Positions 16,678 through 29,174 are shown, counted from the stretch's first letter. The stretch is 64,000 nucleotides of DNA from Nocardioides sp. dk884 (GCF_009557055.1 NZ_CP045649.1:2951501-3015500); one strand, 5' to 3'. The notes: a model not told the origin generated them from the letters alone. Translations and numbers: made by a program.

Positions 16678-17253
16678 ATGGTCAACCTCACCAGGATCTA
16701 CACCCGCACCGGCGACGGCGGCGAGACCCGTCTCGGCGACATGAGCCTCACCACCAAGAACGACCTGCGCCTGCACGCCTACGCCGACGTGGACGAGTCC
16801 AACGCCGTCATCGGCGTCGCGATCGCGACCGGCGGCCTCTCCGCGGACGTCGAGCGCGTGCTGACCCGCATCCAGAACGACCTCTTCGACGTCGGCGCCG
16901 ACCTGTGCACTCCCGTCGTGGCGGACCCCGAGTACCCGCCGCTGCGCATCGAGCAGGCCTACATCGATCGTCTCGAGGCATGGTGCGACGAGTACAACGA
17001 GCAGCTGCCCGCGCTGCGCTCGTTCATCCTCAACGGCGGTACGCCGGCCGCCGCGCAGCTGCACGTCGCCCGCACCGTCGTACGCCGGGCCGAGCGGGCC
17101 GGCTGGGCGGCGTTCGAGGCGCACGGGGAGGTCATGAACAAGCTCGCCCTCGCCTATCTCAACCGGCTCTCCGACCTGCTGTTCATCCTGGCCCGGCACG
17201 CCAACGGCGTGGAGGGCGACGTGCTGTGGGTCCCCGGCGGCGAGCGGGACTGA
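16678..17253 (+). CDS. pduO: Cob(I)yrinic acid a,c-diamide adenosyltransferase, PduO type
   Basis: The 191-residue enzyme transfers the adenosyl group of ATP to cob(I)alamin, producing adenosylcobalamin. PduO-type marks are IYTRTGDGGETRLGDM at the start (ATP-binding TRTGDxGxT), a DESNAVIGVA segment, FILNGGTPAAAQLHVARTVVRRAER and LAYLNRLSDLLFILAR. It lies near the B12-dependent mutase and supplies its cofactor. In M. tuberculosis a PduO-type gene also sits beside the atp/DUF2550 cluster, so the position is conserved. Confidence 0.93.
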   Translation: MVNLTRIYTRTGDGGETRLGDMSLTTKNDLRLHAYADVDESNAVIGVAIATGGLSADVERVLTRIQNDLFDVGADLCTPVVADPEYPPLRIEQAYIDRLEAWCDEYNEQLPALRSFILNGGTPAAAQLHVARTVVRRAERAGWAAFEAHGEVMNKLALAYLNRLSDLLFILARHANGVEGDVLWVPGGERD

Positions 17254-17257
17254 GCCG

Positions 17258-18025
17258 ATGACTCCTGAACGCTTCTGGGACCTGATCGACTCCCTCGAGG
17301 GGGTCGCCGACGACGCGTCCTGCGAACGCCTGGACCTGCAGCTGCAGCGCACCGGGGAGGGCGACGCCTTCGCCGACGAGGTGGAGGTCCACGTCGCGGA
17401 CCTGCTGCGCCACTGCACGGTCCCCGCCGACCTTCCCGAGGACAGCGAGGAGTGGCTCGCCGCAGCGGTGGTCGCAGCCGGCCGCGACGCCTACGAGGCG
17501 ACCATCGCCGCGGGTGGGGAGATCGACGCCGCACGCTGGCGCTGGCGCGACGCCGAGGCGCTGCTGGTCACCGGCTGGAGCAGTCACGCCGCCGCCGTCG
17601 ACCCCACGCCTCGCGACCACGACCCCGGGTTCCCGGTGACCCTGCAGTGGAAGGTCGCCGCTCCCCCGCCGGGGGTCTACACCAGCTACGGCGTGGACGA
17701 CCTGGGCGACGACCCCGCACACGGGGTGGTCGCGAGCTCGGATCCCGCGTGGGACCAGGCACGGCGCGACCTCAGCGCCGACCCGGCGCTGATGGAGGAG
17801 CTGGCCGGCCTCGACTGGCTCGACCTGCACCTCGTGGTCCGCGACGGCGAGGAGGTCACCGAGCCCGAGCTGCGCCCCTATCCCTCACCCGACGCCGTGC
17901 GCGCGGTCGTGCTGGTCGTCCCGCAGTCCTTGTTCGCCGACGCCGACGCCGGCGCCCGGGCCGAGGCCTACGCCGAGGCCGTGCAGGCGATGGTCGCGGG
18001 GCTCGCCGGACGCATCCAGCGCTGA
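17258..18025 (+). CDS. DUF4240 domain protein
   Basis: The 255-residue protein starts with MTPERFWDLIDSLEG, the signature opening of DUF4240, and keeps tryptophan- and acid-rich helices to about residue 130 (FADEVEVHVADLL, AAGRDAYEATI). The remainder is a less conserved alpha/beta region. It is predicted cytosolic. Function is unknown. It follows pduO by 4 bases and is probably cotranscribed and translationally coupled. Confidence 0.8.
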   Translation: MTPERFWDLIDSLEGVADDASCERLDLQLQRTGEGDAFADEVEVHVADLLRHCTVPADLPEDSEEWLAAAVVAAGRDAYEATIAAGGEIDAARWRWRDAEALLVTGWSSHAAAVDPTPRDHDPGFPVTLQWKVAAPPPGVYTSYGVDDLGDDPAHGVVASSDPAWDQARRDLSADPALMEELAGLDWLDLHLVVRDGEEVTEPELRPYPSPDAVRAVVLVVPQSLFADADAGARAEAYAEAVQAMVAGLAGRIQR

Positions 18026-18044
18026 CCCGTCCTCCCGGGACCGA

Positions 18045-18503
18045 TCAGGCGCGGCGGCGCGTCGACCAGTCGGTCCCGGGCGGACGCGCCTCGAGCCAGG
18101 ACTGGAAGCCGGTGAGCGAGGCCGTGCTCATCGCGAGCTCGACCGGACCGTCCGGGCTGGCGCAGCCGATGATGACGTGGTCGGGGTACAGCGACATCTC
18201 CTCGTGGCCCTCCGGCACCCGGCGTACCTCATAGCTCAGCGCCGAGCGGTCCCAGCTGCGCTTCGGGCGCGGGGACAGCGAGAAGATCCGGAACCACTCC
18301 AGCCGCTCACCGGAGTAACGGCCCAGGCCGAGCACCCAGCCACGGCCGGGGCGGTCGGCGCGCATCCGGTAGCTGAGCTCGAAGGTGCCGCCGTCGCGCG
18401 AGAGGAACCGGCGTCGCAGCACCAGGCCCAGACCGTAGGCGAGCACGAGGAGCACCAGGACGCCGGCGATGTCCAGCACCCACTGCCACAACGGCATCTG
18501 CAC
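18045..18503 (-). CDS. DUF2550 membrane-anchored protein
   Basis: The 152-residue protein has one N-terminal membrane helix (VLDIAGVLVLLVLAYGLGLV) and a cytosolic domain beginning RRRFLSRDGGTFELSYR, with GWVLGLGRYSGERLEWFR typical of DUF2550. It lies downstream of atpC on the same strand, the position of Rv1312 in M. tuberculosis. Its function is unknown. A set of alternative hairpins separates it from atpC, so it may be expressed at a lower or regulated level. Confidence 0.85.
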   Translation of the reverse strand: MQMPLWQWVLDIAGVLVLLVLAYGLGLVLRRRFLSRDGGTFELSYRMRADRPGRGWVLGLGRYSGERLEWFRIFSLSPRPKRSWDRSALSYEVRRVPEGHEEMSLYPDHVIIGCASPDGPVELAMSTASLTGFQSWLEARPPGTDWSTRRRA

Positions 18504-18521
18504 TCCTGGGGATAAACACGT

Positions 18522-18594
18522 CGACCGGTGTCCGTCACCCTACTGGGCAACAGACACCGGTCGGCGTCGGGGTCGGAACCGGAGGACCGGTGTC
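18522..18594 (-). other. Three-arm hairpin region between atpC and DUF2550 (attenuator or terminator)
   Basis: GACCGGTGTC occurs at 18523-18532 and 18585-18594, and its reverse complement at 18553-18562. The middle arm can pair with either flank, giving two mutually exclusive ten- to eleven-base stems. There is no long T tract. This could end most atp transcripts while letting some reach the DUF2550 gene. Confidence 0.55.
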
Positions 18595-18999
18595 CTAGGA
18601 GGCGCGCTCCACGGCGCGGATGCGAGCCTCGGCGCGACGGATGTGCGTCTCGGCCTCGCTCGGCTCCACGATGGCGTACGCCGCCTCCAGGTCGGCACGC
18701 GCCGCGTCCACGTCGATCTCGTGAGACAGCAGGGCGTGCGGGGACAGGATCGAGACCCGGTTGTCCGCGACGGACAGGAAGCCACCGTCCGCCACGGCGA
18801 ACACGATCTCATCACCCGTCGTGATGATCTCCACTACGGCGTCCACGAGCAGCGAGAGCATCGGCGTGTGCCCGGGGAGCACACCCACGTCACCCTCGGT
18901 GGTGCGGGCGATGACCATCTCGGCCCCGCCCGACCACACCACGCGATCGGCCGCGACGAGCTCCACGTGCAGAGCGCTGCCGTTGTCCTGGGCGGCCAT
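18595..18999 (-). CDS. atpC: F1Fo ATP synthase subunit epsilon
   Basis: The 134-residue subunit of the F1 central stalk couples rotation to catalysis and inhibits ATP hydrolysis. It has the N-terminal beta-sandwich (LHVELVAADRVVWSG, VGVLPGHTPMLSLL) and the C-terminal helical hairpin (DVDAARADLEAAYAIVEPSEAE). The last gene of the F1 set, it follows atpD by 2 bases. The ATG at 18997-18999 matches the family N-terminus; the open frame extends further without homology. Confidence 0.96.
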   Translation of the reverse strand: MAAQDNGSALHVELVAADRVVWSGGAEMVIARTTEGDVGVLPGHTPMLSLLVDAVVEIITTGDEIVFAVADGGFLSVADNRVSILSPHALLSHEIDVDAARADLEAAYAIVEPSEAETHIRRAEARIRAVERAS

Positions 19000-19001
19000 G
19001 A

Positions 19002-21376
<2,375 letters not shown>

Positions 21377-21378
21377 GG

Positions 21379-23013
21379 TCAGCCCCGCTTCTGCTTGACG
21401 ATCTGCTCCTGCTCGAGCGCGCCGTCCTCGAGGGCCTCAGCCTTCTCCGAGCCCGGCTTCACCGAGCCGCCGTCCGAGGTCTCGAACTGGTCGAGGAACG
21501 CCTCGTAGGCGGAGGTCAGACCAGCCTCGTCCTCGAACTTCTGCGTCTCGCGGATCGCGGACAGGATGCCCGTGTGCGAGCGGCGCAGGTAGTCGAGGAA
21601 CTGGTTCTCGAAGCGCAGGACGTCGCCGACCGGCACCTTGTCGAGGCGACCGGTGGTGCCCAGCCACAGCGAGACCACCATCTCCTCGAGCGGGTACGGC
21701 GAGTACGCCGACTGCTTGAGCAGCGCCATCAGGCGCTGACCGCGGTCCAGCTGCTGACGCGAGGCGGCGTCGAGGTCGGAGGCGAACATCGCGAACGCCT
21801 CCATGGCGCGGAACTGCGCCAGGTCGACCTTGAGCGAGCCGGTGACGGCCTTCATCGCCTTGGTCATCGCCGCACCACCGACGCGCGACACCGAGACGCC
21901 GACGTCGATGGCCGGACGCTGGTTGGCCGCGAACAGGTCGGACTGCAAGAAGATCTGACCGTCGGTGATCGAGATGACGTTGGTCGGGATGAACGCCGAG
22001 ACGTCGTTGGCCTTGGTCTCGATGATCGGCAGACCGGTCATCGAGCCCGCGCCCAGCTCGTCGGAGAGCTTCGCGCAACGCTCGAGCAGACGCGAGTGCA
22101 GGTAGAAGACGTCACCGGGGTAGGCCTCGCGGCCCGGCGGGCGACGCAGCAGCAGCGACACGGCGCGGTAGGCCTCGGCCTGCTTGGTCAGGTCGTCGAA
22201 CACGATGAGGACGTGCTTGCCCTCGTACATCCAGTGCTGGCCGATGGCCGAGCCGGTGTACGGGGCGAGGTACTTGAAGCCGGCGCTGTCGGAGGCCGGG
22301 GACGCCACGATCGTGGTGTACTCCAGCGCACCGGCGGCCTCGAGCGCGCCACGCACGGAGGCGATGGTCGAGCCCTTCTGGCCGATGGCGACGTAGATGC
22401 AGCGAACCTGCTTGGTCGGGTCGCCCGACTCCCAGTTCTGCTTCTGGTTGATGATCGTGTCGATCGCGATCGTGGTCTTGCCGGTCGCGCGGTCACCGAT
22501 GATCAGCTGACGCTGGCCACGGCCGATCGGGGTCATCGAGTCGATCGCCTTGATACCGGTCGCGAGCGGCTCGTGCACCGACTTGCGCTCGACCACGTTG
22601 GGAGCCTGCAGCTCCAGGGCGCGGCGGCCCGAGGTCTCGATCTCGCCGAGGCCGTCGATCGGGGTGCCGAGCGGGTCGACCACGCGTCCGAGGTAGCCGT
22701 CACCCACGGGAACCGAGAGGATCTCGCCGGTGCGGTGCACCGGCTGGCCCTCCTCGATGCCCTCGAAGTCACCGAGGATGACGACGCCGATCTCGCGGTC
22801 CTCGAGGTTCAGGGCCAGGCCCAGGGTGCCGTCCTCGAACTTGAGCAGCTCGTTCGCCATCGCCGACGGAAGCCCACTGACACGCGCGATGCCGTCGCCG
22901 GCCGATGCGACCGTCCCGACCTCTTCCTTGCTGGCCGCGTCGGGCTGGTAGTCGGCGACGTACTTCTGCAGCGCGTCGCGGATCTCGTCCGGACGGATGG
23001 AGAGCTCCGTCAT
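21379..23013 (-). CDS. atpA: F1Fo ATP synthase subunit alpha
   Basis: The 544-residue regulatory nucleotide-binding subunit has the P-loop [14 protein letters not shown] and the strand [15 protein letters not shown]. The conserved arginine finger region [20 protein letters not shown] is present. The C-terminus extends past the E. coli end by about 30 charged residues, a feature of actinobacterial alpha subunits that in mycobacteria restrains ATP hydrolysis. ATG at 23011-23013 follows AAGGAACGACG and matches [11 protein letters not shown]; upstream frame is not conserved. Confidence 0.98.
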   Translation of the reverse strand: MTELSIRPDEIRDALQKYVADYQPDAASKEEVGTVASAGDGIARVSGLPSAMANELLKFEDGTLGLALNLEDREIGVVILGDFEGIEEGQPVHRTGEILSVPVGDGYLGRVVDPLGTPIDGLGEIETSGRRALELQAPNVVERKSVHEPLATGIKAIDSMTPIGRGQRQLIIGDRATGKTTIAIDTIINQKQNWESGDPTKQVRCIYVAIGQKGSTIASVRGALEAAGALEYTTIVASPASDSAGFKYLAPYTGSAIGQHWMYEGKHVLIVFDDLTKQAEAYRAVSLLLRRPPGREAYPGDVFYLHSRLLERCAKLSDELGAGSMTGLPIIETKANDVSAFIPTNVISITDGQIFLQSDLFAANQRPAIDVGVSVSRVGGAAMTKAMKAVTGSLKVDLAQFRAMEAFAMFASDLDAASRQQLDRGQRLMALLKQSAYSPYPLEEMVVSLWLGTTGRLDKVPVGDVLRFENQFLDYLRRSHTGILSAIRETQKFEDEAGLTSAYEAFLDQFETSDGGSVKPGSEKAEALEDGALEQEQIVKQKRG

Positions 23014-23056
23014 CGTCGTTCCTTCTCTCTTTGGGTCTTCGAAGTGTTCGGGGTGG

Positions 23057-23868
23057 TCAGCCGACGAGTCGGCGGCGGGCGTCGTCGAGGCGGGTGGAGA
23101 CAGTGCCGTCGATGACGTCGTCACCGATCTCGACACGGACGCCGCCCAGGACGGCCGGGTCGACCAGCAGGTTGAGATGGATCAGCCGGCCGTACTGGCG
23201 CGACAGCACGTCGCCCAGACGCCGCTGCTCGACCTCGGAGAGCGGACGGGCCACCCTCACGGTGGCGACGCTGCGCCCGTGCACCTCGGCAGCCACCTTC
23301 TGGTACTCCTCCAGGGCCACCGACACGGTGCGGTGGCTCCCGGAGACGGCCTGCTCGGCGAGCACGACCGTCGCCGGCAGCGAGCGCCCTTCCAGCAGCG
23401 AGCGCAGCAGGCTGGCCTTGTCGCTCACCGTCCGGGTGGGGTCGGCGAGCGCGTCGCGCAGGTCGGGGTTCTGCTTGATCGCCTGGCCGAGGGTGAAGAT
23501 CTCGTCCGCGAGCCGGCCGGCGTCGTCACCGACGGACCGGACCAGCGCGACGACCCCGAGGTGCTCGAGAGCGTCGCCGAGGTCGCGGTTGGCGATCCAG
23601 CGGCGCGAGACCGCCGAACGCAGCAGCCCGAGCGCATCGGCACCGATCCTCGAGCCGAACACGTCGCCGACGAAGCCGGTACGCGCCTCGACGGGCGTCG
23701 ACGCGTCGGTGACGAAGCGGCGCAGCGCACCTTCGGAGCGCAGCGTCGCCGCGACCGCGAAGAGCTCGCCGCCCACCGTCGCCGCGGCCGGACCGGACGT
23801 CATGGACTCCAGCTCCCCGGCCAGGGCGACGACGGCGTCGGCCGACGCGCCGCGGAAGGACTTCGTCA

Positions 23869-23869
<1 letters not shown>
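23057..23869 (-). CDS. atpH: F1Fo ATP synthase subunit delta
   Basis: The 270-residue peripheral-stalk subunit joins the b subunit to the top of F1. It has the N-terminal helical domain ([24 protein letters not shown]) and the C-terminal strand-helix part ([43 protein letters not shown]). It is a separate gene, not fused to b as in mycobacteria. Its ATG overlaps the atpF stop by one base (TGATG). Confidence 0.95.
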
Positions 23870-24411
<542 letters not shown>

Positions 24412-24436
24412 TCACCTCGGTCTTGGGGGTCGCGCG

Positions 24437-24655
24437 TCAGGAAAGGACGAAGGCGAGCGCGATGCCGATGATCGCGAGCGCCTCGGCGAGCGCGAAGCCG
24501 AGGATGGCGATCGACTGCAGGCGCGACTGGGCCTCGGGCTGGCGGGCCACACCGTTGATGTAGGCCGCGAAGATCAGACCCACGGCGAGGGCGGGGCCGA
24601 TCGTGGCGATGCCGTAGCCGAGCATGTTGAGCGAGCCGTTGATGTCACCATTCAT
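24437..24655 (-). CDS. atpE: F1Fo ATP synthase subunit c
   Basis: The 72-residue proteolipid forms the rotor ring. Two membrane hairpin helices are visible ([20 protein letters not shown] and [20 protein letters not shown]), joined by the polar RQPE loop that contacts gamma and epsilon. The proton-carrying carboxylate is Glu58 in FALAEAL. No sodium-type ligands are evident, so it is a proton ring. Eighty-three bases separate it from atpB. Confidence 0.98.
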   Translation of the reverse strand: MNGDINGSLNMLGYGIATIGPALAVGLIFAAYINGVARQPEAQSRLQSIAILGFALAEALAIIGIALAFVLS

Positions 24656-24738
24656 GACGGTGAGTGTTCCTTTCGGTTTGGTACTGCGTGAGTTTCGTTT
24701 CTCGGGTGCTCACCGGCCCACTGGGCGCGGTGTGCTGC

Positions 24739-25539
24739 TCAGTGCTCGTCGGCGACAGCACCTGAGACGTACATGGCGGTCAGCAGCGTGAAGACGTAGG
24801 CCTGGAGGAACATGACCAGGAGCTCCAGGGCGGAGACTCCGAAGAACATGACCCAGGCGAGCACGCCGCCGATCGCGTTGATCGGGGAGAACGCCTCCAG
24901 GAGGAGGTACTCGCCACCGAGGGCGAAGAGGATCAGCAGGAGGTGGCCCGCGAACATGTTCGCGAACAGACGCAGGGCCAGGGTGACCGGGCGGACCAGG
25001 ATGTTGGACAGGAACTCCAGCGGAGCGATCAGCAGGAGGACCGGGCCGCGCACGCCGGCCGGCACACAGGTGTGCTTGAGGTAGCCGAAGAAGCCGTGCT
25101 TCCAGATGCCCACACCGTTGTAGAGCAGCCAGCTCAGGGCCGCGAGGCCGTAGGCGTAGCCGGAGTGCGAGAACGTCGGGAACTGGATCAGCGGGACCAG
25201 GCCGAAGTAGTTGTTCACCAGCACGAAGGCGAAGAGGGTGAACAGGTACGGCACGAACTTCATGTAGTGCTCGGTGCCGATGATGTCACGGGCGATGCCG
25301 TTGCGGACACCGCTGTAGGCCCACTCACCGGCGTACTGGAGGCGACCGGGGACGATCGCCGCCTTCCGCGACGCCGCGTAGGTCACCGCGAAGATGAGGA
25401 CCGCCGAGAGGACGATCATCACCATCGGCTTGGTGATCCCACCGACGATCGGGGGCAGGTCGAAGTCCGCGGGACCGGGGGGCGTGAAGCCGCCACTGGC
25501 CATGGGGACGAGCGCTGCTGCGAGGTTCCCAGCGATCAA
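24739..25539 (-). CDS. atpB: F1Fo ATP synthase subunit a
   Basis: The 266-residue subunit forms the proton half-channels. It shows five to six membrane helices; the essential arginine is in LALRLFANMFAGHLLL. The last helices (VSALELLVMFLQAYVFTLLT) are typical. GTG/ATG start at 25537-25539 opens into MIAGNLAAALVPMASGG. It follows the small AtpZ-like gene by 22 bases. Confidence 0.97.
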   Translation of the reverse strand: MIAGNLAAALVPMASGGFTPPGPADFDLPPIVGGITKPMVMIVLSAVLIFAVTYAASRKAAIVPGRLQYAGEWAYSGVRNGIARDIIGTEHYMKFVPYLFTLFAFVLVNNYFGLVPLIQFPTFSHSGYAYGLAALSWLLYNGVGIWKHGFFGYLKHTCVPAGVRGPVLLLIAPLEFLSNILVRPVTLALRLFANMFAGHLLLILFALGGEYLLLEAFSPINAIGGVLAWVMFFGVSALELLVMFLQAYVFTLLTAMYVSGAVADEH

Positions 25540-25561
25540 CGCCGTGTCTCCTTCATGTACG

Positions 25562-25795
25562 TCACTTCTTCGAGTCTGTGGGCGGCACGTGACCGAACTG
25601 CTTCACGACCATGTAGATGCCGAACCCGGCACCGATCAGGATGCCGATGGCCACCAGGAAGGTCGTCCCCAGCCAGCGGTCGGCCAGCCAGCCGGCACCG
25701 CCGTAGAGGAGCACTCCGGCCACGATCTGACTGAAGGCCTGCCACGGGTCCGGCTGGGGTCCCTGGCCGTTCTCCGGCGCGTCTTTCGAAGCCAT
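25562..25795 (-). CDS. AtpZ/AtpI-like small membrane protein
   Basis: The 77-residue protein has two membrane helices (FSQIVAGVLLYGGAGWLADRW and TTFLVAIGILIGAGFGIYMVV) and the AtpZ/AtpI layout, including the GxGWLADRWLGT segment. Relatives assist c-ring assembly or ion movement beside the ATP synthase. It lies between the AtpI-like gene and atpB in the operon. The ATG at 25793-25795 opens straight into a short polar tail. Confidence 0.85.
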   Translation of the reverse strand: MASKDAPENGQGPQPDPWQAFSQIVAGVLLYGGAGWLADRWLGTTFLVAIGILIGAGFGIYMVVKQFGHVPPTDSKK

Positions 25796-25825
25796 TGCGC
25801 ACCGGACTGTAGCAGTCGGAGATCC

Positions 25826-26389
25826 TCATCGATCCCCCGCGTCCGTGCTGGGGCCGGTGCGGCCCGCACCGCTCGCCGGAAGGTCGAAGACGGGGATGCG
25901 GGCACGGACGGTCCAGACGACCTGCGCGACCATCCACACCAGGGTGCCGCCGATGATCCCGCCGGCCAGCCAGACCCGGTCCAGGGTGTCCTCGACCAGG
26001 CCCGCCTCCTCGATCGCCACCAGGGCGAGGAGCAGCAGGAGCACCTGCAGGGCATAGGTCAGCAGCGCGAAGAGCATCGACGCCGACGGCATCAGACCGG
26101 CCACCGTGTGGACGGTGAAGGAGCCGAAGGAGAAGACCGCGACGGCGATCAGCGCCCCCACGAGAACCCCGAGGGCGGCGGCGGATCCGCCCACCAGCCC
26201 TCCGACCGCACAGGCCACGAGCCCGAGGCCCGCCGTCGTCGCCGCAGCCCACACCAGCACCCGCGCCCCGCTGTGGCGGTGCGGGTCGGCCGACAACGCG
26301 GTCGGCTTGGTCGGCATGGTCGTCGGCAAGATCGGCGGCCCGTCATTCGTGTGGCGGTCTGGCTGTGTCCCGGATGGCGCTCGGGTCAC
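25826..26389 (-). CDS. AtpI-like four-helix membrane protein, first gene of the atp operon
   Basis: The 187-residue protein has four membrane helices (from VLVWAAATTAGLGLVACAVG to LVWMVAQVVWTVR) and polar ends. It occupies the position of Rv1303 in M. tuberculosis, the ATP synthase protein I slot, though sequence similarity is weak as is usual for this family. The GTG at 26389 gives a 45-residue polar N-tail; an ATG at 26315-26317 (MPTKPTAL) would give a shorter 163-residue protein and cannot be excluded. A CRP-like box lies 24 bases before the GTG. Confidence 0.8.
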   Translation of the reverse strand: MTRAPSGTQPDRHTNDGPPILPTTMPTKPTALSADPHRHSGARVLVWAAATTAGLGLVACAVGGLVGGSAAALGVLVGALIAVAVFSFGSFTVHTVAGLMPSASMLFALLTYALQVLLLLLALVAIEEAGLVEDTLDRVWLAGGIIGGTLVWMVAQVVWTVRARIPVFDLPASGAGRTGPSTDAGDR

Positions 26390-26412
26390 GGTCGCGGCCC
26401 GTCGGGGCCGCT

Positions 26413-26428
26413 CGTGAAAACTATCACA
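26413..26428. promoter_or_regulatory. CRP/GlxR-type box before the atp operon
   Basis: CGTGAAAACTATCACA fits the TGTGA-N6-TCACA consensus in nine of ten positions. On the minus strand its centre contains TAGTTT, a possible -10, so a bound regulator would probably repress. The same CGTGA-N6-TCACA form recurs before whiB1. Confidence 0.6.
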
Positions 26429-26476
26429 AGGTGCTCGGGCGGGGCCTCGCGCCCCCTCCGCAGCCCTGTCCGCGGG

Positions 26477-27628
26477 CTACTCGGGGGCGGGCTCGTCGAG
26501 CGCCTCGAGCAGCTTCGGCTTGTGCAGGACGGGCAGCAGGAAGGTCAGCGCGACGGTGAGCACGACGGCGATGCCGAGGGCGACCCAGACCCACGCCCCG
26601 CGGTAGAGCGAGGGGATCACGGTGCCGAAGGCGACCAGCGCGGCCCAGGTCCACATGATGAAGACCGCGCGGCGCTGGGAGTGGCCGATCTCCAGCAGCC
26701 GGTGGTGCAGGTGCTGCTTGTCCGGGGCGAACGGCGAGCGCCCCGCCCGCGTGCGTCGTACGACGGCCAGCACCAGGTCGAGCAGCGGCACGATGAGGAT
26801 CGCGATCGGCAACAGCAACGGCAACAGCGTCGGCAGCAGGCTGGCCTGGGTGCCGGGCCCGCCCTCGGCGATCTGGGAGCCGGAGAACTGCCCGGTCAGC
26901 GTCACCGCGCTGGCCGAGAGCACCAGGCCGATCAGCATCGACCCGCTGTCGCCCATGAACAGGCGTGCCGGGTGGAAGTTGTGCACCAAGAACCCCGCGC
27001 ACGCGCCGGCGAGGGAGACGCTGAGCAGCGCGGCGGTGGTGGCCCGGTCGGCGCTGTTGAGCCGGGTCAGCTCATAGCAGAAGACGAAGAACGCGATCGC
27101 CCCGATGCCGACCACGCCCGCGGCCAGGCCGTCGAGGCCGTCGACGAAGTTCACCGCGTTGACCGTCGCCACGACCACGAAGCCGGTCAGCAGCGCGCCC
27201 TGGGTGCCCTCGAGGGCGAACTGCTCCCCGTTGGTCCAGGGGAAGTAGAAGTACTGGATCCCGAAGAAGATGAGGAAGCCCGCGGCCAGCACCTGCCCGC
27301 CGAGCTTGGTGAGCGCGTCGAGCTCGAAGAGGTCGTCCAGGACGCCCACCGCGCAGATGAGCGCACCGGCGATCAGCACGATCCCGGCGTCCTTGAAGAC
27401 GAACGGGCCGCCCAGGGAGAGGAACGGCAGCTCACGGGCGACCAGGTAGGCCGCCACCAGGCCGCCGAGCATCGCCAGGCCGCCGAGGTACGGGATCGGC
27501 TCGTCGTGCACGTCGCGGTCGCGCACCCGCGCGACAGCCCCGGTGCGCAGCGCGATCTCGCGGGCGAACACGGTCAGCAGCGAGGTGACCGCCGCGGCGA
27601 CCAGGAAGACCAGGATGTACTCGCGCAC
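26477..27628 (-). CDS. wecA: Polyprenyl-phosphate N-acetylglucosamine-1-phosphate transferase (WecA type)
   Basis: The 383-residue integral membrane enzyme of the MraY/WecA family attaches GlcNAc-1-phosphate to a polyprenyl-phosphate lipid, starting a cell-wall glycopolymer linkage unit. Motifs in order are [36 protein letters not shown] and the cytoplasmic-loop HxHH in [14 protein letters not shown]. About eleven membrane helices are visible. The GTG at 27626-27628 gives the conserved MREYILVF start. It occupies the Rv1302 position and lies 5 bases after tsaC. Confidence 0.93.
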   Translation of the reverse strand: MREYILVFLVAAAVTSLLTVFAREIALRTGAVARVRDRDVHDEPIPYLGGLAMLGGLVAAYLVARELPFLSLGGPFVFKDAGIVLIAGALICAVGVLDDLFELDALTKLGGQVLAAGFLIFFGIQYFYFPWTNGEQFALEGTQGALLTGFVVVATVNAVNFVDGLDGLAAGVVGIGAIAFFVFCYELTRLNSADRATTAALLSVSLAGACAGFLVHNFHPARLFMGDSGSMLIGLVLSASAVTLTGQFSGSQIAEGGPGTQASLLPTLLPLLLPIAILIVPLLDLVLAVVRRTRAGRSPFAPDKQHLHHRLLEIGHSQRRAVFIMWTWAALVAFGTVIPSLYRGAWVWVALGIAVVLTVALTFLLPVLHKPKLLEALDEPAPE

Positions 27629-27633
27629 CGGGC

Positions 27634-28302
27634 CTAGCCCTCGTCGACGAGGGCGGCGCCGAGCGGTTCCAGCACGGCGTTGAGGTCCTCCAGTGCCAGC
27701 GTGCCGCGGCGCAGCACCCGGCCCCGCTCCCCGGTGACGTCGATGATCGTCGAGGCCTCGCCGCCGGGCGAGCGCCCGGCATCCACGACGACCGCGACGG
27801 AGGTCCCCAGCATCTCCTCGGCCGTGTCGGCGTCGGTGGCCGCGGGCAGGCCGGTGGTGTTGGCCGAGCTGACGGCCAGCGGGCCGGTGCGCTCGAGGAT
27901 CGCCAGGGCGACCGGGTGGTCGGGCATCCGCACCGCCACGGTGCCGCGGGTGTCGCCGAGGTCCCACTGCAGCGAGGTCTGCTGGTGGCACACCAAGGTG
28001 AGCGGGCCGGGCCAGAACTTCTCGACCAGCGCGCGCGCCCACGCGGGCACCCGCACCGCGAGGGCGTCGAGGGTGGTGGCGGAGCTCACCAGCACCGGCG
28101 GCGGCATCTCGCGCCCGCGCCCCTTGGCCGCGAGCAGCCCCGCGACCGCGGCCGGGTCGAAGGCGTCGGCGCCGATGCCGTAGACGGTGTCGGTCGGCAG
28201 CACGATCAGGTCCCCGCGGCGTACGGCGGTGGTCGCGGCGGCGACGGCCGCCTCGCGCTCGTCGTCGGTCGTGGTGGGGAAGCGCTCGGTCACGACACTC
28301 AT
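27634..28302 (-). CDS. tsaC: L-threonylcarbamoyladenylate synthase (Sua5/YrdC/TsaC)
   Basis: The 222-residue enzyme makes threonylcarbamoyl-AMP from threonine, bicarbonate and ATP for the t6A modification of ANN-decoding tRNAs. Signature segments are [38 protein letters not shown] and [10 protein letters not shown]. It is the short YrdC form, without the Sua5 C-terminal domain. Its ATG overlaps the prmC stop by 4 bases (ATGA), so the genes are translationally coupled. Confidence 0.94.
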   Translation of the reverse strand: MSVVTERFPTTTDDEREAAVAAATTAVRRGDLIVLPTDTVYGIGADAFDPAAVAGLLAAKGRGREMPPPVLVSSATTLDALAVRVPAWARALVEKFWPGPLTLVCHQQTSLQWDLGDTRGTVAVRMPDHPVALAILERTGPLAVSSANTTGLPAATDADTAEEMLGTSVAVVVDAGRSPGGEASTIIDVTGERGRVLRRGTLALEDLNAVLEPLGAALVDEG

Positions 28303-29174
28303 CGTGCCAGCCGCGCCGTGAGGAAGCGCGCCCGGCCCGCGAGGTCGCGGTGGTCGCGGACGTCCGCCCAGCGTCCGGTCGCGGTGAAGACCGCCGGCGC
28401 CGACTCGCCCTGCACGTCGGCGTGCTCGGCGCCGACCACTCCCCCACGACGCAGCAGCACCGCCGCGCGCTGCTCGAGCACACGCAGCGCATCCAGGCCG
28501 TCCTGGCCGGAGAAGAGCGCGAGGTGCGGGTCGTGGTCGCGGGCCTCCGGGGCCACCGACTCCCAGGCTTCCAGCGGGATGTACGGCGGGTTGCAGGTCA
28601 GCACGTCGACGGTGCCGAGCAGCTCCTCGAAGGCGGTGGCCATGTCTCCCAGGCGAAGCTCGACGCCGGTGCCGGTGAGGTTGCGCTCGGCCCAGGCGTG
28701 CGCCGCGGGGTCCAGCTCGACGGCGTGCACCCGGGCGCCGGGCACCTCGTCGGCCAGCGCCTTGGCGACCGCGCCGGAGCCGGTGCACAGGTCCACGACG
28801 ACGCACTCCCCCCGATCGGCCAGCACCTGCTCCGCCCGCTCCACGGCCCAGCCGGCGAGCAGCTCGGTCTCCGGTCGCGGCACGAACACGCCGGGGCCGA
28901 CGGCCAGCTCGACATGGCGGAACCACGCGACGCCGGTGAGGTGCTGCAACGGCTCGCGGGCCGCGCGGCGCGTCACCAGCGCGAGGTAACGCTCGGCGTC
29001 GTCCGCGGCGACCTCGTCGACGAGCACCAGCGCGCCGCGGGTCGTGCCGAGCACGTGCGCGAGCAGCTCCGCGGCGTCGTGCTCGGGGCTGGCCACCTCG
29101 CCGGCCCGCAGCCGGGCGACACCGTCGGCGAGCAGGTCACGGCGGCGCAGGGGCGCGGCGTCCACCGGGCTCAC
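28299..29174 (-). CDS. prmC: Peptide chain release factor N5-glutamine methyltransferase
   Basis: The 291-residue SAM-dependent enzyme methylates the glutamine of the GGQ motif in RF1 and RF2. It has an N-terminal five-helix domain, then the Rossmann core with [15 protein letters not shown] (motif I) and [12 protein letters not shown], where NPPY binds the substrate glutamine. [10 protein letters not shown] is also conserved. Its ATG overlaps the prfA stop by 4 bases. Substrate gene and modifier gene are therefore adjacent and coupled. Confidence 0.95.
   Translation of the reverse strand: MSPVDAAPLRRRDLLADGVARLRAGEVASPEHDAAELLAHVLGTTRGALVLVDEVAADDAERYLALVTRRAAREPLQHLTGVAWFRHVELAVGPGVFVPRPETELLAGWAVERAEQVLADRGECVVVDLCTGSGAVAKALADEVPGARVHAVELDPAAHAWAERNLTGTGVELRLGDMATAFEELLGTVDVLTCNPPYIPLEAWESVAPEARDHDPHLALFSGQDGLDALRVLEQRAAVLLRRGGVVGAEHADVQGESAPAVFTATGRWADVRDHRDLAGRARFLTARLAR

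Noticed and set aside
27634-28926. Fusion of PrmC-like and TsaC proteins in one frame
   Set aside because: The long frame is an out-of-frame reading of prmC joined to real tsaC; the ATGA overlap at 28299-28302 separates the genes.
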